Below are positions 1 through 11,860 of a stretch of 64,000 nt of DNA, one piece after another. This DNA comes from Bagarius yarrelli (lineage: Eukaryota > Chordata > Actinopteri > Siluriformes > Sisoridae). The stretch lies in contig VCAZ01000107.1 in NCBI GenBank assembly GCA_005784505.1, positions 620,001-684,000 of the forward strand. Direction: 5' to 3'. How positions within the stretch are numbered: the stretch's first letter is position 1; each line of letters opens with the position of its first letter. Below the pieces are notes generated by a model. It saw nothing but the letters and a program-made list of their open reading frames with translations, did not search any database and was not told the origin of the DNA. The position numbers were made by a program, and so were the translations under genes.

Positions 1-620
1 CTTTAGAACCTGTTTTTGGCATTTTTCTGGTTTAGTTGTAATAAGATTGTGAGAACTTTAATGAATTTGTTTTGTGATCTGAACATTCGAGGAACGGACA
101 GTTTCTATACAACCAGTATAGAAATGTATCGACCCGATGGTTTGGACAGAGGCTATTATTGGAATGTGATTTATGGTTTACCAATTAGATGCTGTGTAGC
201 GTCCAGGAGATGTTATCCGAGAGGGGTGCAGGCCATCAGCACGAAATAGCCTAGGACACTTCCAAAACACATTCCAGTTATTGATAGTGTATTTTCTGGT
301 CTCAACACAATAAGTGTAACCGTTCATTTAAAACAGTGAATCTACTTAACTTGTTTTCTTGTTGAAACAGGAGAAGCGGTCCTGACACCATGATCCTCAT
401 CTTGCGCGATGTGCTGAATATCATTTCAAACACGCTTTGGTAATACCGACGGCGTCATCCTGTCGTAGCTCGCGCCAGCATGGAGGACAACAGCGCTAAC
501 GATCTTGTTCATGATTTACGGGTACCTGCTGTGGCATCAAGGACATAAGCACCAGGAAAACCTTACCTTTTTATTGTGGTTGCAGGGACATCTTGGGCGA
601 TGGAGTCTCCTGATGTTCAC
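1..620. other. unassigned left edge, probably repeat-derived
   Basis: No convincing exon. The plus-strand open frame at 16-249 has no recognisable domain. The stretch leads without a visible border into the antisense LINE remnant that follows, so it is likely the 5'-ward or flanking part of the same or a related repeat. This is inference; no diagnostic motif was seen here. Confidence 0.3.
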
Positions 621-2130
621 CATGATAAGACCTAGGCCAGGAGACCACTGCTCCCTTTATTCCAACGACACTTTCTAGTCCATCAAGGAGGACATTGTGA
701 TTAATAGTGTCAAGCATTAAGATCAAGCAACACTAACAAGGAAACCCAGCCCTGATCAGAAGCCAATAATAAGTCATTTACCACTTTTTCAAAAGTTTTA
801 TTCCCGAGTGCGTGTGAGCATAAGTGCTGGGTCACAATCTTTTCTAAAATAAATTGGAGGTTTGATATTGGCCTTAAGCTGGAGAGCTGAAAGGGGTCAG
901 AGCTAGGCTTTTTAAATTAGGGGATTGTTAACAGTTAGAAAGATTTCCGTACATAACCAGCTCTAATAAGTGTTATTTCTAGAACAGGTTTAATTACTTC
1001 CTGGATTATCTGTTTAAAAGAGACTTGTGGGCAAGGGATCTAGAACACAAGTTCATGGTTTTATATGGAAATAAATGAATTCAGTCTCTTAAATAGAAGA
1101 GAAACAATTTTTTTTGCCTGATATTCTACATTTTTTTTTTTATTTTTAAATAAAAGTTAAAATCACTACCTTTTAATTTTTAAGTGGTCTGTTTTAAGAT
1201 GTGCATATACCCATTACATAATGACAACTTCTAATCCCTCTGGTTTTAAGGGGAGCCGCGTTATCTGGAGTGTAATGGAATGCTGAATTTAGATATTCAG
1301 TAGCTCAGTCAAGCTCTGTAGGGTTAGACAGTGAACTGATTAATGTCCAGAAGATTATTGATAAAGCTTGCTGCAGTAGCTGACATGATTCTACGTGTAA
1401 CACAATACTGTGGCGAAAAACATACACTTCGACTGAGGCAAAGTTTAAAGACAAGGTAATGATCTGAAATAGCGTCAGACTAAAATTATGACTTTTTTTA
1501 ATATCTAATCTGAATGTTAATTGTAAGTCAAGAGTGTGTCCACCACTAAGTGGTTTCCTATAACAGATTCATTCCTACAGAATCTAGAATGGACACGAAT
1601 GCTGTTTCAGGAAGTCTTTCTATTTATCAAAATGTATATTAAAGTCACCAACAATTAATGCTTTGTCTAAGGAAGTAGCCAGATTTGTGATCTAATCCAC
1701 TAATCAGAAAATCAGAGTGAAGCCCTGGAGGTCTATGAATAATAACTAACAGAATTTGACCAACTAGACCTGCATTTGGACTCTAGATATTTTAAGTTGA
1801 TACAGAGCACTTGTATTATGTTTAGTTTTTTGTGTGACACTCAAAGTAGTAATTATTATTATAATAAATAGGTGCAACAAAACCCCCTCGGCCATACAGA
1901 CATGGCCAATTTTTAGCTAGGAGGTCTTGCTTCATTTAATGTGATATTAGTCTAATCCACGTTTGTCAAACATTACATTAAACTCCTGATCTGTTATAAT
2001 TTCATTTAGAAGCATTGTGTTTGAGAAAAGATTTAAAATTACACACACTAATCTTAAGGTCAAAGGTGCTGGCTGTATATTCACTCATTTAATTTAACGT
2101 TAATCAAGTTTACGGCAAAAAGCAGGCTTA
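620..2130 (-). mobile_element. degenerate non-LTR retrotransposon (LINE), antisense copy 1
   Basis: Read on the minus strand, about 650-790 gives a broken reverse-transcriptase stretch of the type VNDLLLASDQG followed by SLLVLLDL and a decayed 'A-F-D' catalytic region. The same order of blocks recurs at 15.7-17.0 kb: 'ggaggtttgatattggcct' near 857 matches 16029, and 'ccctggaggtctatgaataa' near 1723 matches 16662. It is therefore a dispersed family and not a local gene. Frameshifts and stops make it inactive. The boundaries are approximate. Confidence 0.7.
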
Positions 2131-2367
2131 TACTGGTTACCTGATACAGGAAAGACTGCAGAAGAAGCAGCCAGGAGCTGATGGAACCAGAGAAACAGAC
2201 ACCGGAGTTTTGGAAGGAATCATAGGAGGTTGAAAGGTGGGTACTTGACAACACGGGGCTCCACTGTAGCGCTCAATAGGTAGGTACTCAGTGAGCGAGT
2301 GTGTGTCACATAGTTAGGAACAGACAGACAGACAGATTGTGTGGGGAGTGTGCACTTAAATAGGGGA

Positions 2368-2375
2368 GTGTGTGT

Positions 2376-2415
<40 letters not shown>
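2368..2415. repeat. (TG)n microsatellite with GA tail
   Basis: A TG dinucleotide tract, interrupted once by C, passes into a short GA run. It is a simple sequence repeat with no coding role. Confidence 0.9.
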
Positions 2416-2416
<1 letters not shown>

Positions 2417-2419
2417 TGG

Positions 2420-3740
2420 GGAACGAGCTGTAGGTGTAACTGATTAGTATTTAGGGGATTGAGGGTGTTAAGTGGTGGAGGAACCTGCTGATTGGGTAAG
2501 CTGGTGTGTGGATAAGTTCAGTGTGACTGTGACAGCTGGCTCCAAAGCTCGACAAATTACACTTACAGCTTAAAGTTAGTTTAGGTAATAATGCCAGTTT
2601 AAAGTCAGTTGCAATTGGTTTGACTTTATGGATTCTTAGGTGTAAAATCAGTCCACTGTGATTCCTATTACTGTGATGGCTTTACATTCTTCTATAATTC
2701 CTGCATTAAAAAAATATCTGTAAATTCTTTAAATAAAAAACTCCTACATAATTAATCGTCCTTCTGAAGGCCACCGCTTTATTAAAATTACATCCAGTGA
2801 AGCTTTGCTATGTGCATGTGCTTTGAAGTTTAGCCAAAAAATTCTTGCAGTCTTGTCAGGTCAGACTTGCTCTCTCGGCATATTCTAGAAAAGCAGATTA
2901 TGGAAATGTCGAGGGATGGATTTAAAGGGGCCTCTCAATTTTACCAGGTTTGTGAAAAAAAGCATTCCTCTATCTCTCCTTTTCTCATAAAACTCATGAG
3001 AAACAACACTTTTTTTCCTCAAAAAATGTAAATATATTTTAAAATATTTGTTAATCCTTGACTTGTAATTAACCAGAGAGTCAATTTATTGTTTGTTAGA
3101 GGAAAAAAATTAGACTCAGTGATCTCATTAATAGACTAATTGGACTGGCATCTGCAAGTCAGCAGGAAATGCTGACATCTTCTGGATATTTTAGTTAGAA
3201 CAGGATTCAGTGCTGAAGTGCCAGAAAACTGCAAGTGCCATAATATATGTGGTGCAAATAGATAAGGACTGTCCTGCTGGCATTATAAGCAGATTATGGT
3301 ATAATAAATGTAAAACTCAAAAGATTTAATGAGGTCACATTATTCACATGTTTACGTACAAATGCATTAAACTGCACTGAGTTCAATACCTGCAATATTG
3401 AATATAGATGTTTGACCAAGTTCACACCTTTCCAGTGTGTGTGTGTAGGTTATGTAAACTAAGATAAGCATTAGACTAGAATAAACTGACTTATAACGAG
3501 GTTGCATTTTTTTATGCATGCCATGAATTATTAAAGAAATAATAGCAAAAATGCATTTCTGGATTTTTAAACAGCTTATTTGTTGTGCTTATTAGTCAAA
3601 TAATAAAAAAAAAAACAGCAGGCAACTGAGTATCTTCAAAAACAAGAAAAATTCTGCTCCTTTTGCATTTTGTTTGCTTGTAAAAAAGAAACATGTGAAA
3701 TACGAAACCATGTGATACGTGTGGATAATCCGACTTTTTA
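2420..3740. other. AT-rich intergenic DNA
   Basis: No exon, RNA gene or clear repeat border was recognised. The sequence is AT-rich with scattered homopolymer runs. It lies downstream of the minus-strand Ly6 gene. Confidence 0.5.
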
Positions 3741-3749
3741 ATAGTGTTA

Positions 3750-3759
3750 TTTATTTATT
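3750..3759 (-). terminator. candidate poly(A) signals of the Ly6-type gene
   Basis: On the minus strand two overlapping AATAAA hexamers occur about 420 bases past the TAA stop at 4180-4182. They are the first AATAAA signals seen downstream. The 3' UTR this implies would include the small LINE fragment at 3825-3965. Cleavage is inferred. Confidence 0.45.
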
Positions 3760-3824
3760 TACAAAAGTCTGATTCACATAATGACAACAAACTAAATGAT
3801 CTCTCAGTAGAAAGTGGACAGTTT

Positions 3825-3965
3825 CCGATAACGCAGGACCTTTCATGGGCCTGTCACATCAATACCTTGGTGAAGAAGGCCCGGCAGTTTCTACACCTGC
3901 ACCATTGAGAACATTCTGACGGGAAGCATCACAACCTGGTGATGGCACCAAACAGGACAGGCAAG
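3825..3965 (+). mobile_element. small LINE reverse-transcriptase C-terminal fragment
   Basis: Plus-strand translation gives a short, frameshifted stretch of the form TQDLSWACHINTLVKKARQF. It resembles the region after the RT catalytic core in fish L2/Rex-type LINEs, where 'DLSW' is followed by 'KKAQQRL'. It lies just downstream of the Ly6 stop codon on the opposite strand. Only about 140 bases survive. Confidence 0.5.
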
Positions 3966-4179
3966 CTTCTACACTGAACTTCCTGACCTGGAGTCACTTT
4001 TCTAAAATAAACATAAATCGTACAAAGGGAAATGACATCATAAATATATACATCAAAACTTTCAGTTACAGCTACAATCAAAAGGAACATAAGATCTAAA
4101 GATTTAAAGAATTTTGCAGATCTTACAAAACGTCCATATTTGGAAAGCTTGTTCAGTTTTATCAGTGGTTTAAACCGAA

Positions 4180-4370
4180 TTAAATGAACGCTATAGCCAC
4201 ACTGGCACAGCAAGCCATTATTAAGTAAAGTGTGTGTGATGATAACCATGATTTGTAACACCGGGCGGCAGAGTTGCACAGTTCTGTGTCACAGCAGTGT
4301 ATTTTAACTCCTGGAAGTTCTTCTGTGTGGCAGTGACGGGATGTGGCACATCCGCTGGTGAGCACCATTC
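4180..4370 (-). CDS. Ly6/uPAR-domain GPI-anchored protein, exon 3 (C-terminal)
   Basis: This exon encodes residues 78-140 of the predicted 140-residue protein. Its acceptor (minus strand ...gctttag) is at 4371-4372, and it completes codon 78, split A|GA, from exon 2. It supplies the last five of ten LU-domain cysteines and ends the domain with the family hallmark CCDTELCN (residues 103-110), the Ly6 'CCxxxxCN' signature. After Asn110 come a short polar stretch and a hydrophobic tail (about residues 124-140) running straight to the stop, as in GPI-anchor signals. The likely anchor site is Asn110 or the small residues after it. I infer that the mature protein sits on the outer cell surface as a three-finger fold. 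The exact orthologue (a CD59-, lynx- or Ly6-type member) cannot be named from sequence alone. Confidence 0.85.
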
Positions 4371-4952
4371 CTAAAGCAACTGTACAGAAGACCAGGAATC
4401 ACATGCAATGGCTTTATTTTATAATAAAAGAATGTAAAACCTATAACTGTATGTACAGTACGTCTTAGAAAATGTCTAAATCTGAACCCGTATTTACAAA
4501 ACAAATTATCTTAAGGTTAAAAGTAACTCATAACTCACCTTTTTTTAGAGAAATCGTATATATCATAAGCATGTTTTAGCGAAATTAACTCCTAAATCTT
4601 TGAAATATTAGAATTAGTGAGGAAGATGTCTAAATCACTAAGATCAAGACACAACCTAAATGACTGTGAACATTAAACATTTTAGAAACATTTGATAATA
4701 ATGAGCCTTTAAAAAGTTATCACTGTAATTGTAAGGATATAATGACATCATCCATAACAACAAGGTCGACCCCTCCTTTAGTCTTAGATTAAGACTTTTC
4801 TCTGTTCCTTAAAATAGAGTTTGTCTCAGCAGGTTTAAAAAAAGGCCCTGGTGTTAATCGTACAGGCTTTGTCTCTACTGACGACTACAAATGCTGAACT
4901 GTCTAAAGCTGTAACTGAAAAGTGGATAAGACACACACCATGTGTAGGACTA

Positions 4953-4991
<39 letters not shown>

Positions 4992-5593
4992 ACTTAAAAG
5001 GTACCTTTCTGACCAATAAAAAGCAAGAAATCAACAGCACTGTGGTCTGAATAACGTTCAAACTTGAAATAACTTAATTGAGCATTGCCAAGGGAGCCAT
5101 AGAGATGATGTTAAAATGATTACATGGTCCAGGTGACGCTATTTAAAAGCCGAAGTGGTTTCGAGTGGATATTGAGGTTAATGCAGGTTAATCAGTGTAA
5201 AGAGGAACTCAGTGATCAGCACAGAGCAGTCAGATGAGTGATTATCCCTCGGTAAAGCTTCTTACTCTCGCCACTTACACATAGGACTAAAATATGAGGA
5301 GTCAGAATTAGAAATGATTCGAATACAAAAATCATCCTTCATTTCTGCATTTCATCCAGTTGGTTTATTTATTTCACTAGTTTCTGCCACTGTTACTATC
5401 AAAACCTTTTAAACTCCTCAGCTCATCATTTAGTTTCCCTTTTATTATAAAGCTTATTTTTAATAAGTATTAATTAGCCACCACAGCGAAGCTAACAGAA
5501 AAGTTGTGTAGAGATGAGTTATTGTGCTTGTGTGTATCTTTGTCATCTAAACATTAACGTCTCGTGATGTTTTGATGCTGTTTTGTTGCTCAC
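4371..5593 (-). other. intron 2 of the Ly6-type gene
   Basis: GT (minus strand gtgagc at 5593) to AG (4372-4371), phase 1. It contains the (TA)n tract at 4953-4990 and is otherwise AT-rich without other recognisable features. Confidence 0.8.
4953..4990. repeat. (TA)n microsatellite
   Basis: GT repeats pass into about 16 TA units. It lies in intron 2 of the Ly6-type gene. Confidence 0.9.
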
Positions 5594-5731
5594 TGCTTTC
5601 TGTTTTGATGCAGAAACGCTGCTTAAATCCTTTATCAAAATGGGAGCAGGTGATGATCTCAGGACTCGAACATCCGACGTCTGCATATCTTTGTCCCTGG
5701 ATGTTACAGGCATAACACTGTAGCGCATAAG
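5594..5731 (-). CDS. Ly6/uPAR-domain protein, exon 2 (start of LU domain)
   Basis: This exon encodes residues 32-77 plus the first base of codon 78. On the minus strand it is preceded by a pyrimidine-rich stretch and 'ttttgtag', and followed by the donor 'gtgagc'. It is 138 bases and phase 1 at both ends, the usual arrangement for LU-domain exons. The translation opens with YALQCYACN, the canonical LU start LxCYxC. It holds five cysteines (residues 37, 40 and three more), with spacing that fits the first finger and the start of the second. The final codon is completed in exon 3 as Arg. Nothing in it is broken. Confidence 0.87.
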
Positions 5732-7278
5732 CTACAAAACACACAGACACAAAATACAGTGTTGTTTTGGTTTAGTTGACAAATTTAACTATAAAAGCTC
5801 ATTTAAATCAAAATTTTAATCATTGCAAACAGAAAGCATGACAATTAAACTGAACGAGGAGATAATGTGACGTACAGAATCTAAGACTTCATATTTTATT
5901 GTACAGGAAACGTCTGTTACACCATACAATAAAACTCTTACTGTGTGAATCTTACAAGCAGTTTACAACATAAGATAATACTGCGATTTTACAAAAATAA
6001 GTATAGTTGCAAATAAAACCGGTTAAATGAATGTGTAAATGTTCTGTATGCAGTGTAAACATTGTAATATGTGCATGTGTGATGATGTAATGAATCTCCA
6101 CTGAGGTGAGTAGTATTAGAACCCGAGGTGCAGTTTATTTACAAAGTAACACAACAATAAACATAAACTAAACAATACTTGACTAAACTTATCTTAGATT
6201 AGCATAGCTTAGGCTAGCTTGGCTTGACTTTTTGGCATAAAAATATAAAATAACTTGACTTAGCTTTACAGACTCACAACAGCGAGTCTGTCAAAACATA
6301 AAACATAAACTATATAACACAAACATGAAATAAACTTAAACAAGAGACATGATCCGAATATAAACAGAAAACAAGAACAGGAAGCATAATCCTTACAGCT
6401 GCCAGCGGAGGTTATTATTTCCTGTTGATATTCAGATTCTGTGTTCTTATATTAGACATTTTCATGCTCATGTCATAGTTAATTGGCACATTGTTCTGTG
6501 CGAGATGCAAATTCTAACCGTGGGCTGTTCACCTGTCATAGTGTCATCTGTGTGTAATTTACTGTAGAGTAAAAATATCATAAACAACATATTTTTGCAT
6601 TGTTAGTTAAACTCAACCCAAACCCCTAAACCTATAAATGAGGGCTGTGTTTGCTGCTTCAGCTAGCAGATGTTCTTCCTGTGTTTGGGTGGGCATCCTG
6701 TAGATTTCTATTGACATGAAAAAACCTGGAAACCTGAAAATGTTCTTTGTTGTTGGTGAATGTGTGACTGTGTGTGTTTATAATGAGCTGTGATAAATTG
6801 ATGTGTTCCCTTTTTGTACTCAGTGGCTTTATGATAGGCTCCAGAATAAAGCCAATACTATTTCTTAAAGATTTAAATGAATAAATAAATAAAAATGAAC
6901 CATCAAGTTTCGAAAAGAACACAAAATGAAGTCCATCTATTGGTCACAGTTCCTCTGTTGCTTTTTGTATAGCAAGTGACCACAGTGATTTTGACACTGA
7001 AATGTATGTGGATGTGTATAAAGGGGTTTTATCATATGTTTTTTTTTAGTTTAATAATTATAAGACAACAGGGAGCATGAACATTTTTCCTAAATGCAAC
7101 AGTATGTACAGTCGTGATATAAAAAAAGGAGTTCCTTTTTAATACGTTGGATGTAATTAATTAATCATTTACGGACATAAATATATTTAAATATATATGT
7201 ACACTTCTCTCTTACACACACACACACACACACACTAGCCCAGCAAAAGACACACATACACTCCAGATTTTAACTCAC
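5732..7278 (-). other. intron 1 of the Ly6-type gene
   Basis: GTGAGT donor at 7278-7273 and TAG acceptor at 5734-5732 (minus strand), phase 1. It is AT-rich, with a short CA tract at 7215-7235. A minus-strand open frame at 6659-6922 has no domain and is treated as chance. Confidence 0.8.
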
Positions 7279-7372
7279 CTTGTGTTATAAAAAGTGGCAG
7301 CAGCAGCAGCAGCAGCAGCAGCGGTGGGCAGCAGAGTGTGATTCCATACAGCAGCTGTGAACAGGGAGACAT
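7279..7372 (-). CDS. Ly6/uPAR-domain protein, exon 1 (signal peptide)
   Basis: The minus-strand ATG at 7372 opens a 31-codon exon ending in a perfect donor, G|GTGAGT, in phase 1. That fits exon 2: G + CT gives Ala32. The peptide has a polar start, then Cys-Cys-Pro-Pro, eight consecutive Leu codons (all CTG) and Pro-Leu-Phe-Ile-Thr-Gln. It joins exon 2 as ...ITQ-AYA-LQC, so signal peptidase would probably cut after Ala-Tyr-Ala (residues 32-34) and leave the mature protein starting Leu-Gln-Cys. The joined product is 140 residues (94+138+191 bases including the stop), a normal size for the family. An upstream non-coding exon is possible and was not located. The leucine core is encoded by a pure trinucleotide repeat, so its length may vary. 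Confidence 0.8.
7298..7321. repeat. (CAG)8 / (CTG)8 microsatellite inside coding exon
   Basis: Eight uninterrupted CAG units on the plus strand read as CTG leucine codons in the signal peptide of the minus-strand Ly6-type gene. Confidence 0.95.
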
Positions 7373-7559
7373 GTGTGCAGCTGCAGTTCTTTACACAACA
7401 CTGAAAATTCAAACACTTACACAAGTGAGAATAATCCCTGGGATAGAGACGCTCAGCAACACATATACACACATGGGAACATGCAAAAATACTTTCAGTA
7501 GACACAGGCTTTGAAAAGCAATTACCAATTTGATGAAATATTTCATTCAAAAATATTTT

Positions 7560-7704
7560 ACTCTTGTGCTTATAATAATAATGGAATTGTAGAGCTCTGT
7601 AGTGATTTTAGTTTAGAGTAAATGCTTTGCAAATTAATCCCAACTGAAGGTGCAAATCCTGTTCTACAGATTAACACCACATGAAGAAGAAAAGCCCCAC
7701 CAAA

Positions 7705-7738
<34 letters not shown>

Positions 7739-8800
7739 AGTCTTGTGCAGCAAAATTATAAAGTAAAAATCAAATAAAATAGTATGTGATAATCATATTT
7801 TTAATTTTGACATTAACATTACATTTTATTATTTCAAGCATTTTAAATATTTATTTATTTACTTTTATTTATCGAAATGTCTAAACTAATGTTTCCATCA
7901 TGTCTGAAACTGTAAATAAAATCAAATTATGTTCCAAAGCAAACCATGATCGCTTTTAGATCATTACAGTCTTATGCTCATAAAAGCTGTTTCTCTTTTC
8001 CCTGCTAAGTGTCATGACGGAAGACTGTCTTCACGAGGTTAGGATGTGTTAAAGCAGGTCTATGGAGGTGTGACAGAGCTTCAACGTTATGATGCACATT
8101 TTTAATTTGGAATAAATTCCCTAAGGTTTTAGTGGAGTGTGCATTTTAATTAAGCAAAACAACATAATCTCTATATATTATATATACGTATATAATTACT
8201 GAGTGATTTATAGATTTTCAGTGAATATCAAGAATATTTATATTATATATATGTAACGTTTGGTGGGTTACATTTCTTAAAACACATTTTGCCTGAAATA
8301 TAAATAAAAATAAACCAAACAGGTCTTACTGAAGTTCTTTTTGCATCATTTTTTCTGTAGAAAATAGAATAGTGGCTACTGACCAAGAAAGATATCTTAA
8401 ATCCTGTGGCACATCTTTGATTTGTAATAAACAGCTACACAAGACACCATGAAAGTTTTTACAGTGGAATAATACTAATTAATTCTACTATTAAATTATT
8501 ATTAATTATTAATTAATAATACTATACTATTAATTTAGTTATATGAATTAAAAAAACAAAAACAAAATGACTTTTATTGTTCTGGTTCTTCCGCTGTGTG
8601 CATTTGAACTAAAAAACAAGATCTTAAATATGAGTAATATTAAAATGATAATCCAATTAAGCAATGTTATAATACATAAATTAATTAGTTTGTTTTCCTC
8701 AATGACTGATTGTGTCTATAACGATGACTGATGCATAGGAATTAAATGATTTTCTTGAAATAATATTGTAGTGTATTTGGTGGTTGTTGATATTTTTAGG
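7560..8800. other. AT-rich upstream flank of the Ly6-type gene
   Basis: It contains a (CA)n tract at about 7707-7735 and long AT-rich, partly palindromic runs at 8160-8260 and 8490-8545. The promoter of the Ly6 gene should lie at the left end of this stretch, but no clear core element was identified. Confidence 0.4.
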
Positions 8801-8804
8801 TCAA

Positions 8805-9065
8805 GTCAAGTGCCCTTTATTTAATTAGCGCTTTTTAACAATAAAAGTTGTGTCAAAGCAGCTTTAGAGAATCAAATAAGACAATAGTGAAAACTCACTA
8901 AAACACTCCATTCAGTTTAATTAATATCTGTAAATTTAGAGTCGCCAAGTAAGTAAGTCAGAGGCGACAGCGGCAAAAAACCCCAAAATTTCATCAGTGA
9001 CAGAATGGAGAAAAAACCTTGGGAGAAACCAGGTTCAGTCTGGGCAGTTCTCCTCTGACCCGGCA
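8805..9065 (-). mobile_element. LINE 3'-tail type repeat fragment
   Basis: The block 'tttatttaattagcgctttt', then the reverse complement of the 'aaagctgcttt' motif, is the reverse of tails seen on the plus strand at 25740-25840. It is the widespread fish '...aaagcgctatacaaataaa' LINE tail. A 'gggagaaaccaggttcag' block follows near 9022. The boundaries are approximate. Confidence 0.5.
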
Positions 9066-11860
9066 AACTAGCAGGTTATTCCATACTGTCTCTAAGTGCT
9101 AATCTACCAACTGGATGATTATCATTTTGAGCCAATGCTAAAACAGTCTTATATGAAGCAGCCCCACCAGTGTGACTGCAGCTGCTGCTACCATATGCCT
9201 CAGGAACCTCTGAAACCAGTTTTAAAGAAAGAAACAGTCTTTAAGTCTTTTACAATGCGAATGCTGTGTCCTCTAATGGGAACAACGGCCGCCTCCATCG
9301 TTTCCATGAAGATGCGGTGACAGAAGGACAGTCTAAATGGCAGGACCTTGTTATGTTGTGCTTGTGCTTGCCGCAGCAGAATCAAGACATGTATCTACAC
9401 GTCCTTTAGCTTGATCGCTGCAAACTAATATTTCACATCTTACAAATGCACTGTGTGACAACATTTTAAAAGATAACTTGTTAGTGGGTCAGTTTAAGAC
9501 TCACAGGTCCAAGATTGACAGTAACCTACCAACTTTCTTGGGTACAGTAAAGTAGTGGCTGTTAAAGCCTGCCTTTATATAGGCTGGAGGGACCGGTCCT
9601 ATCTTGTCCTTTACCTTTGGATAGTTTAGTATGAAAAAGAGCCAGCAAGGTGGGCTGGGGAATGCAAGCCAGGCTCCCTGAGACCATGAAAGTGGGTGCA
9701 GCAGAACTACAGACATACCCACAGTGTAGTGGCGAGCTGGAATACATGAACCCAGTGTTGTAAATACTGTTTCTGAATGCAGAAACCTCGTTTGGACACT
9801 ATGTCCCTAAAGCAGCTAAATTTCATTACATAGTTTTATTTATTGTAACTCAAGAATTGAAAACTACAATGAGAAAAAGAATGGTAGTGTGTTAGCCTAG
9901 CTTTTTTGTCTCACATAGTCTGTATGTAGCTTTGGCAAAGGATATTTTTTGTTCAGACAAATGTGACTTTAGCCATTCATTTAGAGCAAAACGTTTACTG
10001 AACCTCTCAATTCAAGTTTTGTTTTTGGAACATATTACCATATCTTGCTAATGAACAACCTGAACAACCTGAGACTAATAACAAATACAGCACAGTGGAA
10101 AAATGTACATATAAAATATACAAATCCAGTAGCAGAAAGGCTCACTGTTGGGTCTCCATCAGTTTTGAGTGTAAACCCGTTCGATATTGATTTGTGTTTG
10201 GCCCTGTATCCGATCACTCTTTCTCTTTCTTTTCCACACTTTCTCCAACAAAGACCTCTTCTGTTTCTTTGCTGACTCTGACGCTGCCCTGGTGTGAGGG
10301 GCTGTGTGTACCGAGCTGATCTTAAAAATTACAGAGTGCGTGTGTTATAGCTGTTAGGAGGCTGTTCAGGTTTCAGCGGCAATAAAATTCAACCGGATAA
10401 GAGTTGTTTTTACATTGAAATAATTTTAAAGACATTATTTTAAGGTAAAAAAACTACATAGTGTTGCTTTAAAATGAATATGGAATAATTCGTAATTCAT
10501 TGTTTTATTAAATATGGCAGATCATCCTGGCCCAGATGCAGTAAAACAGCCATGCTCCTTACACCACCACTATACAGATGTTTTCTCTATGCTTCTCATT
10601 ATAACTGAAAAGTTTATTTATTATTGGACAAGGCAGCAAATTCTTTAAACAATACAGTCCAGGATTTCACAAATGGTACATAAGGAACATATATGTTAAA
10701 TCACAGCATTTCAATTTCAGTATGTCAGTCTAACTAAATATTCTCTTAACTCTGGACAGTCATTATACTGCACAGCATCAGTTCTGCTTTACTTTTAGGA
10801 CATGTCTTTGCCAATTCCAAAGCAGGACTGATACTAGCTGCTGTGCTGAATCAGGTGTGTTTGGAACAAAGAGAACTTGTAAGCAGAGAAACATGTGGGT
10901 CCTCAGGATAGGAGCTCAGAAGCTGTTCTATGATACCTGAGTCTTGTGATCTTGGATGAATAAAACATAAGTGAAAGGAGTTTTTTTTAAGGGTCTCTGA
11001 TCTCTGATCTTAGTGTAAAGAGCTTTGGCTTTGACATCAGGCAGCCTAAGGGCAGGAAATCTGGGGCTGTACTCAGGTGAATATCACCAACACCTACACC
11101 AACAAAACTCAAGAACAAACCAGAACAACTTTGTTGTCATATCACAACAGGAGACACGTCTCTGTATGTCTCTGCCTTAACCGACCCAATCGATTCTACA
11201 CAGCACAATTTCTAGTGTTCATTTCTTAGCTTATTACTATCTATTATAGCACTATTATATTTGTATCTTATTTAAACTAAGCAAAGAAGATAACAGAAAA
11301 AGATAACAGAAATAGATAAGATGTCACCAGTGACACGGGTGTGTGACCTACGTCATGCTTTACTGAGCTTTGTTGAGAAATGTATAATGATTCACTTGAG
11401 ACTGCTTCCATCTGTCCATATATTACACCAGAAAAAAAACCCCACCTTTCGCTTTAATATTCTCTAAGGTACGCCGAGCATGTGACTGACTTTCAAGCTC
11501 TTCCAAGTTTATAGAAAATAAAAACAATCATCTAACACAGAACAGCAATATTCTAAATCTTCCTGTTCTCATAGAAAAGGATGTCTATGATGATTTCACA
11601 TAACGTCTAAAACTTTTTATTTATTTTGGGATGAATAATGAACCAAAAAAGTTATGAAATAGAAACAGATACATGTTTATTATCTGTGGTCACTCTGACT
11701 TAACTGGTCATAAAAGACTGTCCTGAATAGATGAGGTGAGTTTGTACCCATAAAAGACACCGCCTTTCTGGCCCAGAAGTGGAAACCAATGTGATCTTCT
11801 GCTGTTTTAGTTCATCCACCCTTAAAGTTTGATGTTCTTTTTTTGATCTTTCTTACCAAA
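9066..11860. other. intergenic DNA without a supported gene
   Basis: Several short open frames occur on both strands (9096-9320, 9501-9747, 10035-10275). None has a domain, splice context or codon bias. The 9096-9740 part is less AT-rich and may be an old repeat. I see no RNA gene or complete element. Confidence 0.4.

Noticed and set aside
5543..5728. Second minus-strand frame of 61 codons over Ly6 exon 2
   Set aside because: It is a shadow frame; the cysteine-rich LU translation lies in the other frame and matches the splice phases.
7275..7550. 91-codon minus-strand frame with an alanine run
   Set aside because: It reads the CTG repeat in the wrong frame (GCT). The leucine frame is the one that splices in phase into the Ly6 exon 2.
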